Source: Novosphingobium sp. Chol11
GTDB lineage: Bacteria > Pseudomonadota > Alphaproteobacteria > Sphingomonadales > Sphingomonadaceae
Length of the DNA: 55,715 bases
Direction: 5' to 3'
Assembly (NCBI RefSeq): GCF_945870625.1
Contig: NZ_CAMBTS010000009.1
Location: 1 to 55,715, forward strand
Below are positions 35,101 to 42,461 of this stretch, one piece after another. Positions within the stretch are counted from its first letter, which is position 1. The number at the start of each line of letters is the position of its first letter. Under the pieces are notes generated by a model, which made no database searches, was not told where the DNA came from, and saw nothing but the letters and a program-made list of their open reading frames with translations. The position numbers and the translations under genes are program-made.

Positions 35101-35520
35101 TTCCTCGGCGCGATAGGCTTCTAACTCTGTGTTCAGGCCGTTGAGCAGATCCTGCCGATGGTTGAAATACCAGTCGAGGTAGATCTCGCTGAACAGCAGG
35201 CTGAGGTACTGGAAGTACTTCATCGTCAGCACAGCGCCTTCGGCAAGGTTGCGCTTTTCGGTGATGGCCTTCCAGTGGCCGACTATGTTCAGATCATAGC
35301 GCCGTAGCTGGGTATTGGTGATCCGGTCATATTCGAACAGGTCGCGCACCAGCTCGTGGAAGAACCGCGTCTGACCGTCATCGTCCAGCCCCTCATGCCG
35401 GTCCGCACCCAGGCGTTCCTTGAGAACGGCAAGGCTCTTCCCCCGGAAGTGGGAGAGCATCCAGCGATTGAGCACCAGCTCCTGATGGAAGCTGCGTTTC
35501 TTGGCAGGTGAACGTGCCAT
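32188..35520 (-). CDS. Type III-like restriction enzyme: SF2 helicase with PD-DxK nuclease
   Basis: A 1110-residue protein. Walker A 'ATGSGKT' is at 161-167 and motif II DEGH at 268-271. Later helicase blocks include 'LVGSRKFTEGWSSWRV' and 'GSQIIQLFGRGVRLKG', as in Res subunits. Near the C-terminus PD (1008-1009) and DPK (1028-1030) in 'FYPDFLLW...LSFLDPKG' make a PD-(D/E)xK nuclease. It should cut unmodified DNA with the methylase encoded directly upstream (TGATG overlap). It is the last gene of a recombinase/SNF2/methylase/helicase run. It is longer than classical Res and only distantly like it. Confidence 0.83.
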   Translation of the reverse strand: MARSPAKKRSFHQELVLNRWMLSHFRGKSLAVLKERLGADRHEGLDDDGQTRFFHELVRDLFEYDRITNTQLRRYDLNIVGHWKAITEKRNLAEGAVLTMKYFQYLSLLFSEIYLDWYFNHRQDLLNGLNTELEAYRAEEGAEPFRPYTADDLNKIAYWSATGSGKTLLLHVNIRQYLHYYRGGNAGTASGAYPDKIIILTPNEGLSRQHLEELTLSGFSFHRLFDKNRAPDFPGTIEVIDVNKLGDEHGDKTVAVDSFEGDNLVLVDEGHRGTSSGAGAWLARREKLVSKGFAFEYSATFSQAVGNGATVDKAEEELLKKKAKRVFPDRQWRTLTAGERSQLSLSLAEQKRARSDAVKETYAKAILFDYSYKFFYADGYGKEHLILNLADDRDEETRARYFTACLLAFYQQLFLWETKRQVMADFNIERPLWVFVGHTVAGEESDLMAVLSFLAGFLNNNDRAKGWIAELIADRAQLLDTKGRSIFAGRFTPLLGQDADAVYADILRRVFNAESRQRLKLINLKSSKGELALRVGTSEPFGLINIGDDSGFYRTADDLETKGFDTESYDFAGSLFHQINLPDSHMSMLVGSRKFTEGWSSWRVSTMGLLNMGRGEGSQIIQLFGRGVRLKGRDMSLKRSLPTERPKGSYLEKLETLNIFGVRADYMATFREYLIEEGITPSDEIITLDFKTRSNLPVGRSLKTLKLRDGYKDNQAKGFKRTYYPWLYKVPSDFEGKIKPPHVSLDLYPRVEAMASDGKGKADDANVRHAGKIDRAIMAMFDWDRLFLSVQQYKLQKSWSNLRLDKARLRQFCETSDDWYTLFMPASELALAGFSTILKLQDVLLQLLCDYTDRFYQGLKAAYEGKHFDLDEVTEEHGSMLKVYQFEIENSDAGESYLTRLNALQALVTAGNIGEASKWHSANMVAISFDRHLFYPLLCPVKDGSLPLKMRPLGLGAESEVRFVQDLMAFYQSDVGREAIGKRSLYLLRNADTKAKGLGFALAGNFYPDFLLWLVDEETGHQSLSFLDPKGIRNLDLDDPKFGLFQEVKKLEAEIGDGTLSLNAFILSETDFGDLINSQRVNRPDLEARNVLFMERSGAAYLTEMFARLS

Positions 35521-38500
35521 CAGGCATCCGCCACATCGAACATGCGGGAAAGGAACTCCGGCTCGATCTGCCGGATGTTGATCTCGGGCTTGTCCTCTCC
35601 GCCCTCCTGCTCTGTCAGTTGCAGCTTCGTGGGCAGGTTGTGATCGCCGTTGACGTAGACAACGTCATATTCGTTGTCGCCGGGGTTGATGGCGAGACGG
35701 TCGCACAGCTTGGTCAGCCCGTCGTAGTCTAGCTTCTCGCAATCGCGCCACAGGATCAGGGTGCGCTTGCCATCGGGCAGCTTGCCTTCGACCGTGGCGA
35801 AACCGCGAGTGAGCTGGATATCGATGGTCTTGACCGTGAGACCGATCAGATAGTTGAACGTCTCGAGCAGATCGACCTTGGTGCGCTGAGTGGCACCGGC
35901 GCTATCGACAGCGATATCCAGCTCATAGTCGAATGGCTTGGCAAAATCTTCAACCGAGAGCAGTGATCCGCGCGCTTCCACATCGAGCATGTAGCTCATC
36001 AGATATTCGTTGCGCGCGCCCGTCTCCATGCGTTCGAGAAGCTCCTGTTGCCTAGTGTTGCGCTGGAGCGTCAGGTTGTTGAGTGTGTCCTCGTAGCTTT
36101 CGATCTTCACAACTTTGAAGGCGTGGCTGATGCCGGTCTCTTTGCCCGTCGGCTTGCCGTCCCTCCAATCTGCTGAGTACACGATTTTCTGGGTTCGAGG
36201 CTTAAGAACGGTATCAAAATAATCGCCTTGCTCGGCCAAGATATAGCGCCGCGTTCCTTGATCGTCCCGATTGAGGGACATCACCGCGTGGGCGGTGGTT
36301 CCACTTCCGCCAAAGTAATCAAGAACTGTAGCGGTTTTGCTTTTTCTCACCACTGCAGAGATTGATGCTTTGGTTGCGTAGAGTGCCTTCGGATATCCAA
36401 ATGCTTTTCTGCCACCGAGGATTTCCTTGAGCAGATTCGTTCCGTGGCTCGAAGCATCAAGGCTTGGATCAACCCACACCGTCTTTGGCTTGCGCCCTTC
36501 TTTGATCCGATCCTTCAGCTGAATGGAATACTCTCCACCCCCTTGACGCTTCGCGATAAAATCACCGAGAATTGCATGTTCAAGTATTTTTTGACGGTCC
36601 GACCAGCGCCAGACTCTCCGATCTCCACCGGAATCTATCGGCATTACGCAAGATAGCGTGGAATCAGATACAAGCGAATCAAATGGAACTTCGATGATTT
36701 CGCCGTTGACTATCTTGTAACCAATATCGGCGGCATACTCTACAGGATAGTCCGCTGTCCTCTTGCCACCAATAGCGACAACATGATTTTTAGCTGTATC
36801 GACAAAGAGAGGATACTCCGAATTTGGTCTTTCGTCCGGAGTTGACAGCCCACCGCTTCGGCGGAAGGGTAACAGCCGGTATTCTGATATATCATCTTGA
36901 TATTTGTATCCTTCGCCCTGCTCTTCGCTTAGTAGCTCGTCGCAGATTTCAGCAATCTCAGGATCGTTTGCATAGGCGACTGCGTAGTCGTGGCTAGTAG
37001 CGAAGAAACTATTGATTCCTCTTCCCCGAGGATTGCTTTGAATCGCAATCGTTCCGATGTATTTCTCCTCTGAAAACAAGGAGTCAAGAGTCGCTTTGAG
37101 CCTATAAAGCTCCATATCGTCGATCGTTATCTGGAATATCGCGTCGCGTGTCATAAAGGATTTTGATTTTGAAATCCTTCCTTCAATCATCGTCAACCAT
37201 GACGAATGCTTGTACTGATTTTTGTAGAAGAAAGTTGCCTCCGAAGTGTTGTAAGGCGGGTCGACGTAAACGCATTTGACCCTTTCTCGATATCGCTCTG
37301 ACAGCAGCGTCAGTGCCTGAAAGTTGTCACCATGGACTAGCAAGCCGTCGATGCTGGCATCTAGGTCAGCTATGACTTTGAGCAGATCAGCGCGGAATGC
37401 TGCGTCGAACAGTTCCGTGTCCACCATCAGGTACGGCTGTGCTTTTAGGTCCGCGACTGTGCCCGGCGCCGGTTTGTCGCGCATACCCAGATCGTGCCAC
37501 TGCGCCCACTGTGCGGGGTTGGCTGCGATCCGATCATAGAGCGCCTCGGGCACGCGATCGAGCGTGATGCAATAATGCGCCGCAACCACGAACTTTTTCT
37601 TGAGCCACAGCTTCTTCTGGAAATCCTCGATGCTGGCGAGGAAGGTTATCAGGTCTTGGGCAATCTGGCGCAGGCACTGGATCATCCGCAGGTTGGCCTC
37701 GATGGCGGCGAAGCTCGTGGCATCCTGAACATCGTCGAGGTTCATCACCTCGTTCTTGATGTAGAAATCGAGCTCGCGGCGCAGGAAGGTGCCGAGGTTC
37801 TTGTGGATGAAGTAGTCGGCCGTGTTCTTCTGGGTGTAGGTTGTCAGGTGCTTTTCCAGCACGGTGCGCTGCGGGTTCTTGTCGGTCGGCGCCCGGGTGG
37901 TCAGGTCCAGCCAGCGCGTCTTGACCGCCTCATCCGCCAGCACGGCCTGAACCGCTGCATTGACGAGGCTTTCCTGCGTGGTCTTGGCCGGGAACGCCCG
38001 ATACTCGAAGCGGATGACCAGCTCGCCATCCTCCTCGGCGACTGGAAGAATCTCTTCATCGAAGAGCTCGCCTTCGTCATCGGTGCGGGTCACCGTGCGC
38101 GCCTCGGCCAGCGCGAAGCGGCGGTCCTTGTCGTTATCCTTGCGGTTGTCCTTGGCAGTATCCGCAGCGATCAGCTGAAAGCGAACCGCCCGTCCGTCTT
38201 CCAGCTTGAAGCCATAGTTGCTGAAGGCTTCGCCAGACTTGGTGTAGTATTGGTCCTTGTTGGCCCAGTGCAGCACCACCTCTTCCCCGGCGTAGGGAAT
38301 GGCATAGGTATCGCCCTTGTACCGGCGCTGGCTGATGAAATCGCCCTTGTCGTAATACCGCGAGAAGAAGGTGAGGAGGTGGGAGAATACCGCGTTCTCG
38401 TGATCCGAAGCGCCCGATGATTCTGCCGCGATGGCAGCACGCAGGTCTTTCACCTTGGGTAGTGTTTCCGGGTCTGCGCCGAGGGCCGTGGCAGCCTTGA

Positions 38501-38714
38501 TGGCCTCGTCCAGTTCTCGCTGCTGCGCATGGGCATTGGCGGCAGAACCGCTAGCCAGCGCGGCCTCTACCCGCTCGCGCAGCCGCTTCGTCAGGTACTC
38601 GTTGATCTCGTCCGCGCGGGCATTGAGGATGCGGTAGACGCCGAAATCCAGCTCTGGCCGGTCGATCTGGAATATCTCGCGCAACTTGGTGACGAGTTCG
38701 TCGAACTTGCTCAT
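35520..38714 (-). CDS. Adenine-specific DNA methyltransferase, beta class (Mod-like)
   Basis: A 1064-residue protein with a large N-terminal region of about 400 residues, then the catalytic motif DPPYN at 485-489 and, after about 310 residues, the SAM motif FGGSGTT at 801-807. The order DPPY before FxGxG marks the beta class of type III Mod enzymes. The stretch between the motifs (36315-37245) is visibly more AT-rich than the rest and should contain the target recognition domain. It probably modifies one strand of an asymmetric site and protects host DNA from the downstream helicase-nuclease. GGGAGG lies upstream of its ATG; the gap from the SNF2 gene is 31 bases. Confidence 0.87.
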   Translation of the reverse strand: MSKFDELVTKLREIFQIDRPELDFGVYRILNARADEINEYLTKRLRERVEAALASGSAANAHAQQRELDEAIKAATALGADPETLPKVKDLRAAIAAESSGASDHENAVFSHLLTFFSRYYDKGDFISQRRYKGDTYAIPYAGEEVVLHWANKDQYYTKSGEAFSNYGFKLEDGRAVRFQLIAADTAKDNRKDNDKDRRFALAEARTVTRTDDEGELFDEEILPVAEEDGELVIRFEYRAFPAKTTQESLVNAAVQAVLADEAVKTRWLDLTTRAPTDKNPQRTVLEKHLTTYTQKNTADYFIHKNLGTFLRRELDFYIKNEVMNLDDVQDATSFAAIEANLRMIQCLRQIAQDLITFLASIEDFQKKLWLKKKFVVAAHYCITLDRVPEALYDRIAANPAQWAQWHDLGMRDKPAPGTVADLKAQPYLMVDTELFDAAFRADLLKVIADLDASIDGLLVHGDNFQALTLLSERYRERVKCVYVDPPYNTSEATFFYKNQYKHSSWLTMIEGRISKSKSFMTRDAIFQITIDDMELYRLKATLDSLFSEEKYIGTIAIQSNPRGRGINSFFATSHDYAVAYANDPEIAEICDELLSEEQGEGYKYQDDISEYRLLPFRRSGGLSTPDERPNSEYPLFVDTAKNHVVAIGGKRTADYPVEYAADIGYKIVNGEIIEVPFDSLVSDSTLSCVMPIDSGGDRRVWRWSDRQKILEHAILGDFIAKRQGGGEYSIQLKDRIKEGRKPKTVWVDPSLDASSHGTNLLKEILGGRKAFGYPKALYATKASISAVVRKSKTATVLDYFGGSGTTAHAVMSLNRDDQGTRRYILAEQGDYFDTVLKPRTQKIVYSADWRDGKPTGKETGISHAFKVVKIESYEDTLNNLTLQRNTRQQELLERMETGARNEYLMSYMLDVEARGSLLSVEDFAKPFDYELDIAVDSAGATQRTKVDLLETFNYLIGLTVKTIDIQLTRGFATVEGKLPDGKRTLILWRDCEKLDYDGLTKLCDRLAINPGDNEYDVVYVNGDHNLPTKLQLTEQEGGEDKPEINIRQIEPEFLSRMFDVADA

Positions 38715-38745
38715 GTAAGAATCGGCCTCCCTTGGGACGCCAGCC

Positions 38746-41622
38746 TTACACGACGGACCAGCGGATCGTGAACAGCGTCTCGCTGGTTGTCCGCTGCCTC
38801 ATGCGCTTCTGCAACGCCTCGATCATGGAGTCCCGGCGCTCGGCGATTTCGTCTTCGACATCAAAGATTTCCTGACGCTGCTTGCGCTGTTTGCGTTCCA
38901 TCTCCTGAAGCTTCTTTTGGGCCTCGTGCTCTTCCTCGACCGTGCCAGCGTTGCGGGCTTGTCGGCGCATCGCCTTGATCTGCTCCTTGGTGTCCTTCAG
39001 CGCCCGCTCGGCTGCGAAGATCTTGTCCTCGGCCCATTGCTCAAGCTTCTCACGGGCCTGCGCGAAGTGCTTGCCGCTGGTCTCGGCGGCCTTGTTGAGG
39101 GTCGCTTTGTCCAGTCGCTCGGCACCAGCTAGAAGCCGGGCCGCGATTCCATCTGGCACGTTGATCGGGCGCACCACTGTAGCGCCGATCGAGAACATTC
39201 TCTCGCAGACCTCGGTATCAAGAGAGCGCCCGTCATCATCCATACCTGACAGCAGCAGGTGTTCCTCGTCCTCGAACGCGGAGATCGTCAGGCGGCGCAG
39301 CGTCAGCCATCCATTCTGGCCGCGCATCTCCTCCATGACGGCATTGCGCACGAGATGGCGCGTGACATCGAAGTGCAGCTCGGCGGTCGGCACCGGAAGG
39401 GCCTTGGCCGCATCCAGCACGTGCTCGCCAAGCGGATGGGACAGCCGATAGAGGAAGCTGCCATGCGCGTTTGCCTCAAGCCCGTCTTCGCGCAGCTTTG
39501 AGATAAGGTGGTATCGTCCGCGAAGAATCTCGGGGGCGGGGGGCTGGTGGAGGTCGAAGGTCAGGCTTGCCGGATCGAACGCCGCAGCCGTGTCCAGCAT
39601 GTGGCGGGTTACATCCCAGAATTTGCTGCTGATCCGATCGAGCTGAGCCTTGGTTTCATCGAGGCGCAGCTTCAGCCGGGCGTGAACATCCTCGTCGAAA
39701 TGCTCCAGCAGCGTCGCGCGGGTCTCGTCCATTCGCGAGGCGATCTGGTCCTCAAGCTCCGCCTGAAGCGCATCAAAGGCGGATTTGATCTCATCCTCGG
39801 TCCTGCACTTCTCGTAGATGGCCAGAATGCGGCGTTCGAAATCGACACCCGACTCGATAGCGCCGAGAACCTCGTCAGATGCGCCGAAGACACCGTCGAA
39901 AAGCTTGAACTTGTCTCGCAGAAGCTCATGCACTCGCATGTCGACCGCGTTGCGCTCGTTAAGAAAGTTGATGACGATCACGTCGTGGGTTTGTCCGTAG
40001 CGATGGCACCGCCCGATCCGCTGCTCGATCCGCTGCGGGTTCCAGGGCAGGTCATAGTTGATGACCATGGAGCAGAACTGAAGGTTGACGCCCTCGGCCG
40101 CTGCCTCGGTCGCGATCATGATATCCGCATGGTCGCGGAAGTGATCGATCAAGGCGCTGCGCATGTCGATGGCGCGCGAGCCGGTGGACCGGCCACTATC
40201 CCCATTCTCCGAGATCCAGCGCTCGTAGATGGCCTGATTGTCATCGCCAGCATTGGTTCCGCTGAAACTGACGATCTTGCCGCGATGGCCATTCTCTTCG
40301 AGGAACCGCTTGAGATAGTCCTGCGTGCGGCGGGACTCTGTGAAGATGAGCGCCTTCCGCTTTGCGCCCATTTCAGCTTGCTTGGCGAAGCCGATATCCA
40401 GTGCCGTTTGGAGAGCAAAGGTCTTGCTATCGGTCTGGATCGCCTTAGCCCGCTCAATCAGCGCTGCGATTTCCTCCGTTTCCTTGCGAAGTTTGACCGG
40501 CTGGATCGCGGGTGCGTCATCTGAGCCGGTGCTTTCCGCCTCCCACTCTTCCAGCAGCTCGGGTTCGAATTCCTCGTCTTCGAGAAGCGCTTCGAGGAGG
40601 TCGTTCCCGACCTCGCCTTCGTTCTTTCGAAGGCTCTCGAGCCGCGATCTCATTGTTGACAGGGTGCCCGCGATTGCGACCGATGATGACGCCAGCAGCT
40701 TGCGCATCACGAGGACCGTGAGGTGCCGCTGGCGATCAGGGACCGAATACGTGCCTTCCTCCTCGAGGAATTTGGTCACCAGATCGTAGAGTTCTTGTTC
40801 AGCATTCGTTGGATAGAATGGCTGAGTCAGGGCGTGCCGGGCGGTGTAGCGGACATACTCCATCACCTGCCTGCGCAGCGTCCGCTTGCAAAACTCGGTA
40901 AGCCGCCCGCGTAGCTCCGCGATGCTTCCGCCCGCGTTCATATACTTTGCGCGGAAAGCGTATTGATCGCCGAAGAGGTCTTCGTCGATCAACGTGGATA
41001 GGCCGTAAAGTTCGAGAAGCGTGTTCTGGAGCGGCGTGGCGGTCAGGAGGAGTTTTTTCCGACCTTCCGTCGCCCATTTGATGGACTGCCCCAAGCGATT
41101 GCTGGGCCGGTACGCATTGCGAAGTTTATGGGCCTCGTCGATGACCACAAGGTCCCAATCGATCGCGCGGACTTCATCCTGCAGACGCGCAGCATAGTGG
41201 TACGAGGTGATAAGAACTGCCTTTTGCTCAAGCGGCCATGCGTGCCCGTCGCGGCGCAATTCCCGATATGTCTTGGCATCGAGAACGAAGGCAGGAAGGT
41301 TGAACTTGTCGTGCAACTCATTCGCCCACTGTTGGCGAATGGCTGCCGGGCAGATGATGATAAGTCGGCGCTTCCGCTCAGCCCACTTTTGGCAGAGGAC
41401 AATCCCAGCCTCGATGGTTTTTCCGAGACCCACCTCGTCGGCCAATATGACGCCCTGAGAAAGCGGGGATTGGAGCGCAAACGTGGCAGCTTCGATTTGG
41501 TGAGGGTTGAGGTCGACCGATGCGTCAAACAGCGACATCGAGAGGTTCTCGTCGGAACCGGACGGCGATTGACGCGTGACTTGGTACGCGAAGAGCTGAG
41601 CGTGGTAGTCCGTTAGCTGCAT
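38746..41622 (-). CDS. SNF2-family DNA helicase/translocase
   Basis: A 958-residue protein from ATG 41622 (a TTG two codons earlier is possible). The SNF2 ATPase has motif I 'ADEVGLGKT' (61-69), DEAH (162-165) and motif VI 'QRIGRCHRYGQTHDV'. After it comes a long helical region. The last 120 residues are strongly charged and likely coiled coil. Similar RapA-like helicases occur with DNA methylases in defence loci, for example DrmD in DISARM. Here drmA, drmB and drmC are absent and the partners are a type III-like pair. It may translocate on or remodel invading DNA for the restriction enzyme. That role is inference. Confidence 0.85.
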   Translation of the reverse strand: MQLTDYHAQLFAYQVTRQSPSGSDENLSMSLFDASVDLNPHQIEAATFALQSPLSQGVILADEVGLGKTIEAGIVLCQKWAERKRRLIIICPAAIRQQWANELHDKFNLPAFVLDAKTYRELRRDGHAWPLEQKAVLITSYHYAARLQDEVRAIDWDLVVIDEAHKLRNAYRPSNRLGQSIKWATEGRKKLLLTATPLQNTLLELYGLSTLIDEDLFGDQYAFRAKYMNAGGSIAELRGRLTEFCKRTLRRQVMEYVRYTARHALTQPFYPTNAEQELYDLVTKFLEEEGTYSVPDRQRHLTVLVMRKLLASSSVAIAGTLSTMRSRLESLRKNEGEVGNDLLEALLEDEEFEPELLEEWEAESTGSDDAPAIQPVKLRKETEEIAALIERAKAIQTDSKTFALQTALDIGFAKQAEMGAKRKALIFTESRRTQDYLKRFLEENGHRGKIVSFSGTNAGDDNQAIYERWISENGDSGRSTGSRAIDMRSALIDHFRDHADIMIATEAAAEGVNLQFCSMVINYDLPWNPQRIEQRIGRCHRYGQTHDVIVINFLNERNAVDMRVHELLRDKFKLFDGVFGASDEVLGAIESGVDFERRILAIYEKCRTEDEIKSAFDALQAELEDQIASRMDETRATLLEHFDEDVHARLKLRLDETKAQLDRISSKFWDVTRHMLDTAAAFDPASLTFDLHQPPAPEILRGRYHLISKLREDGLEANAHGSFLYRLSHPLGEHVLDAAKALPVPTAELHFDVTRHLVRNAVMEEMRGQNGWLTLRRLTISAFEDEEHLLLSGMDDDGRSLDTEVCERMFSIGATVVRPINVPDGIAARLLAGAERLDKATLNKAAETSGKHFAQAREKLEQWAEDKIFAAERALKDTKEQIKAMRRQARNAGTVEEEHEAQKKLQEMERKQRKQRQEIFDVEDEIAERRDSMIEALQKRMRQRTTSETLFTIRWSVV

Positions 41623-41739
41623 AACCAACGGATAGCACGGTTGATCGAAAGCGTAAGGCCAACATGAAAATGTGAAGCCCGGCGCATTCTCGATCTAGAG
41701 TGCGAGGAATGTCGTCCTGGCTGGTTTGCGGCTAGAGCC

Positions 41740-42315
41740 TTATGTCCCGTGCTCAGCACGTTGAATTGCTGAGGCGCTAACCCCAAACTCCCGCGCCAGC
41801 GTTCTAACTGACGCACCCTCACTACGCCGTAGGCGGACAGTTTCTAGTTGGCTCGCGGTGAGGCTAGGAGGCCGCCCCAACTTCTTGCCTTGCGCCTTTG
41901 CTCGAACCAAGCCGGCCTGCGTTCGCTCGACCAGGAGGTCCCTTTCGAACTCGGCCACGGCTGAAATTACCGCCATGGTCATCCGACCCGCAGGGCTGGT
42001 GAGGTCCACTCCGCCTAGCGCCAAGCAATGAACGCGAACATTCATCTCGGCGAGCCGTTCAACGGTCGCGCGAACGTCCATGGCATTTCGTCCAAGTCGG
42101 TCGAGCTTGGTAACGATCAGGACGTCATCCCAGTCGAGCCGATCGATCAGCTTGCTGAACCCTTGCCGCTCCATCGCGGGCGTCGAGCCCGACACCGTCT
42201 CGGCAATGACCCGTCGTGGTTCGAGCTGGAAGCCCGCCGCTTGGATTTCTAGGATTTGGTTGTCGGAGGTTTGGTCAGCTGTGCTGACCCGGCAATATGC
42301 AAACACTCGTGACAT
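41740..42315 (-). CDS. Serine recombinase (resolvase/invertase family)
   Basis: A 191-residue recombinase: an N-terminal catalytic domain with the active Ser in 'FAYCRVSTADQ', 'VTKLDRLGRNAMD' and 'GRMTMAVISAVAEFERDLLVERT', and a C-terminal Hin-type HTH 'SVRTLAREFGVSASAIQRA'. It lies between the Hsp70 module and the restriction module. The 100 bases upstream of its start carry four copies of a 12-bp motif that look like its res site. It may be a multimer resolvase, an invertase, or a transposon remnant. No transposase is present, and no distant second site was recognised in the window. Confidence 0.9.
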   Translation of the reverse strand: MSRVFAYCRVSTADQTSDNQILEIQAAGFQLEPRRVIAETVSGSTPAMERQGFSKLIDRLDWDDVLIVTKLDRLGRNAMDVRATVERLAEMNVRVHCLALGGVDLTSPAGRMTMAVISAVAEFERDLLVERTQAGLVRAKAQGKKLGRPPSLTASQLETVRLRRSEGASVRTLAREFGVSASAIQRAEHGT

Positions 42316-42322
42316 GGCGCAC

Positions 42323-42412
42323 CTGTATCGAAAACGTGTACCAAATTGTGCGCTGTATCGAAAATAAGATCAAGCTAAGTTTCGATACAGTAGATTCCGC
42401 TGTATCGAAAAC
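42323..42412. repeat. Res-like recombination site (four copies of CTGTATCGAAA)
   Basis: CTGTATCGAAAA occurs at 42323-42334, 42353-42364 and 42400-42411, and in inverted form at 42379-42390. The last two form an inverted pair around a 9-base centre (tagattccg), the usual layout of a serine recombinase crossover site, and the others could be accessory subsites. The block begins seven bases upstream of the recombinase start codon, so it probably also contains that gene's promoter and gives autoregulation. Confidence 0.65.
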
Positions 42413-42461
42413 GACCGTTTTTAGTGCATTGAAGAAATAAATGTCAAAAACATGAGACCCC

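Noticed and set aside
32188..41622. Assignment of the helicase-methylase genes to DISARM
   Set aside because: No drmA, drmB or drmC gene is present, and the large helicase has a type III Res-like layout with a PD-DxK end.
42323..42412. CRISPR-like array
   Set aside because: There are only four short copies in mixed orientation with irregular spacing and no cas genes; a recombinase site explains them better.
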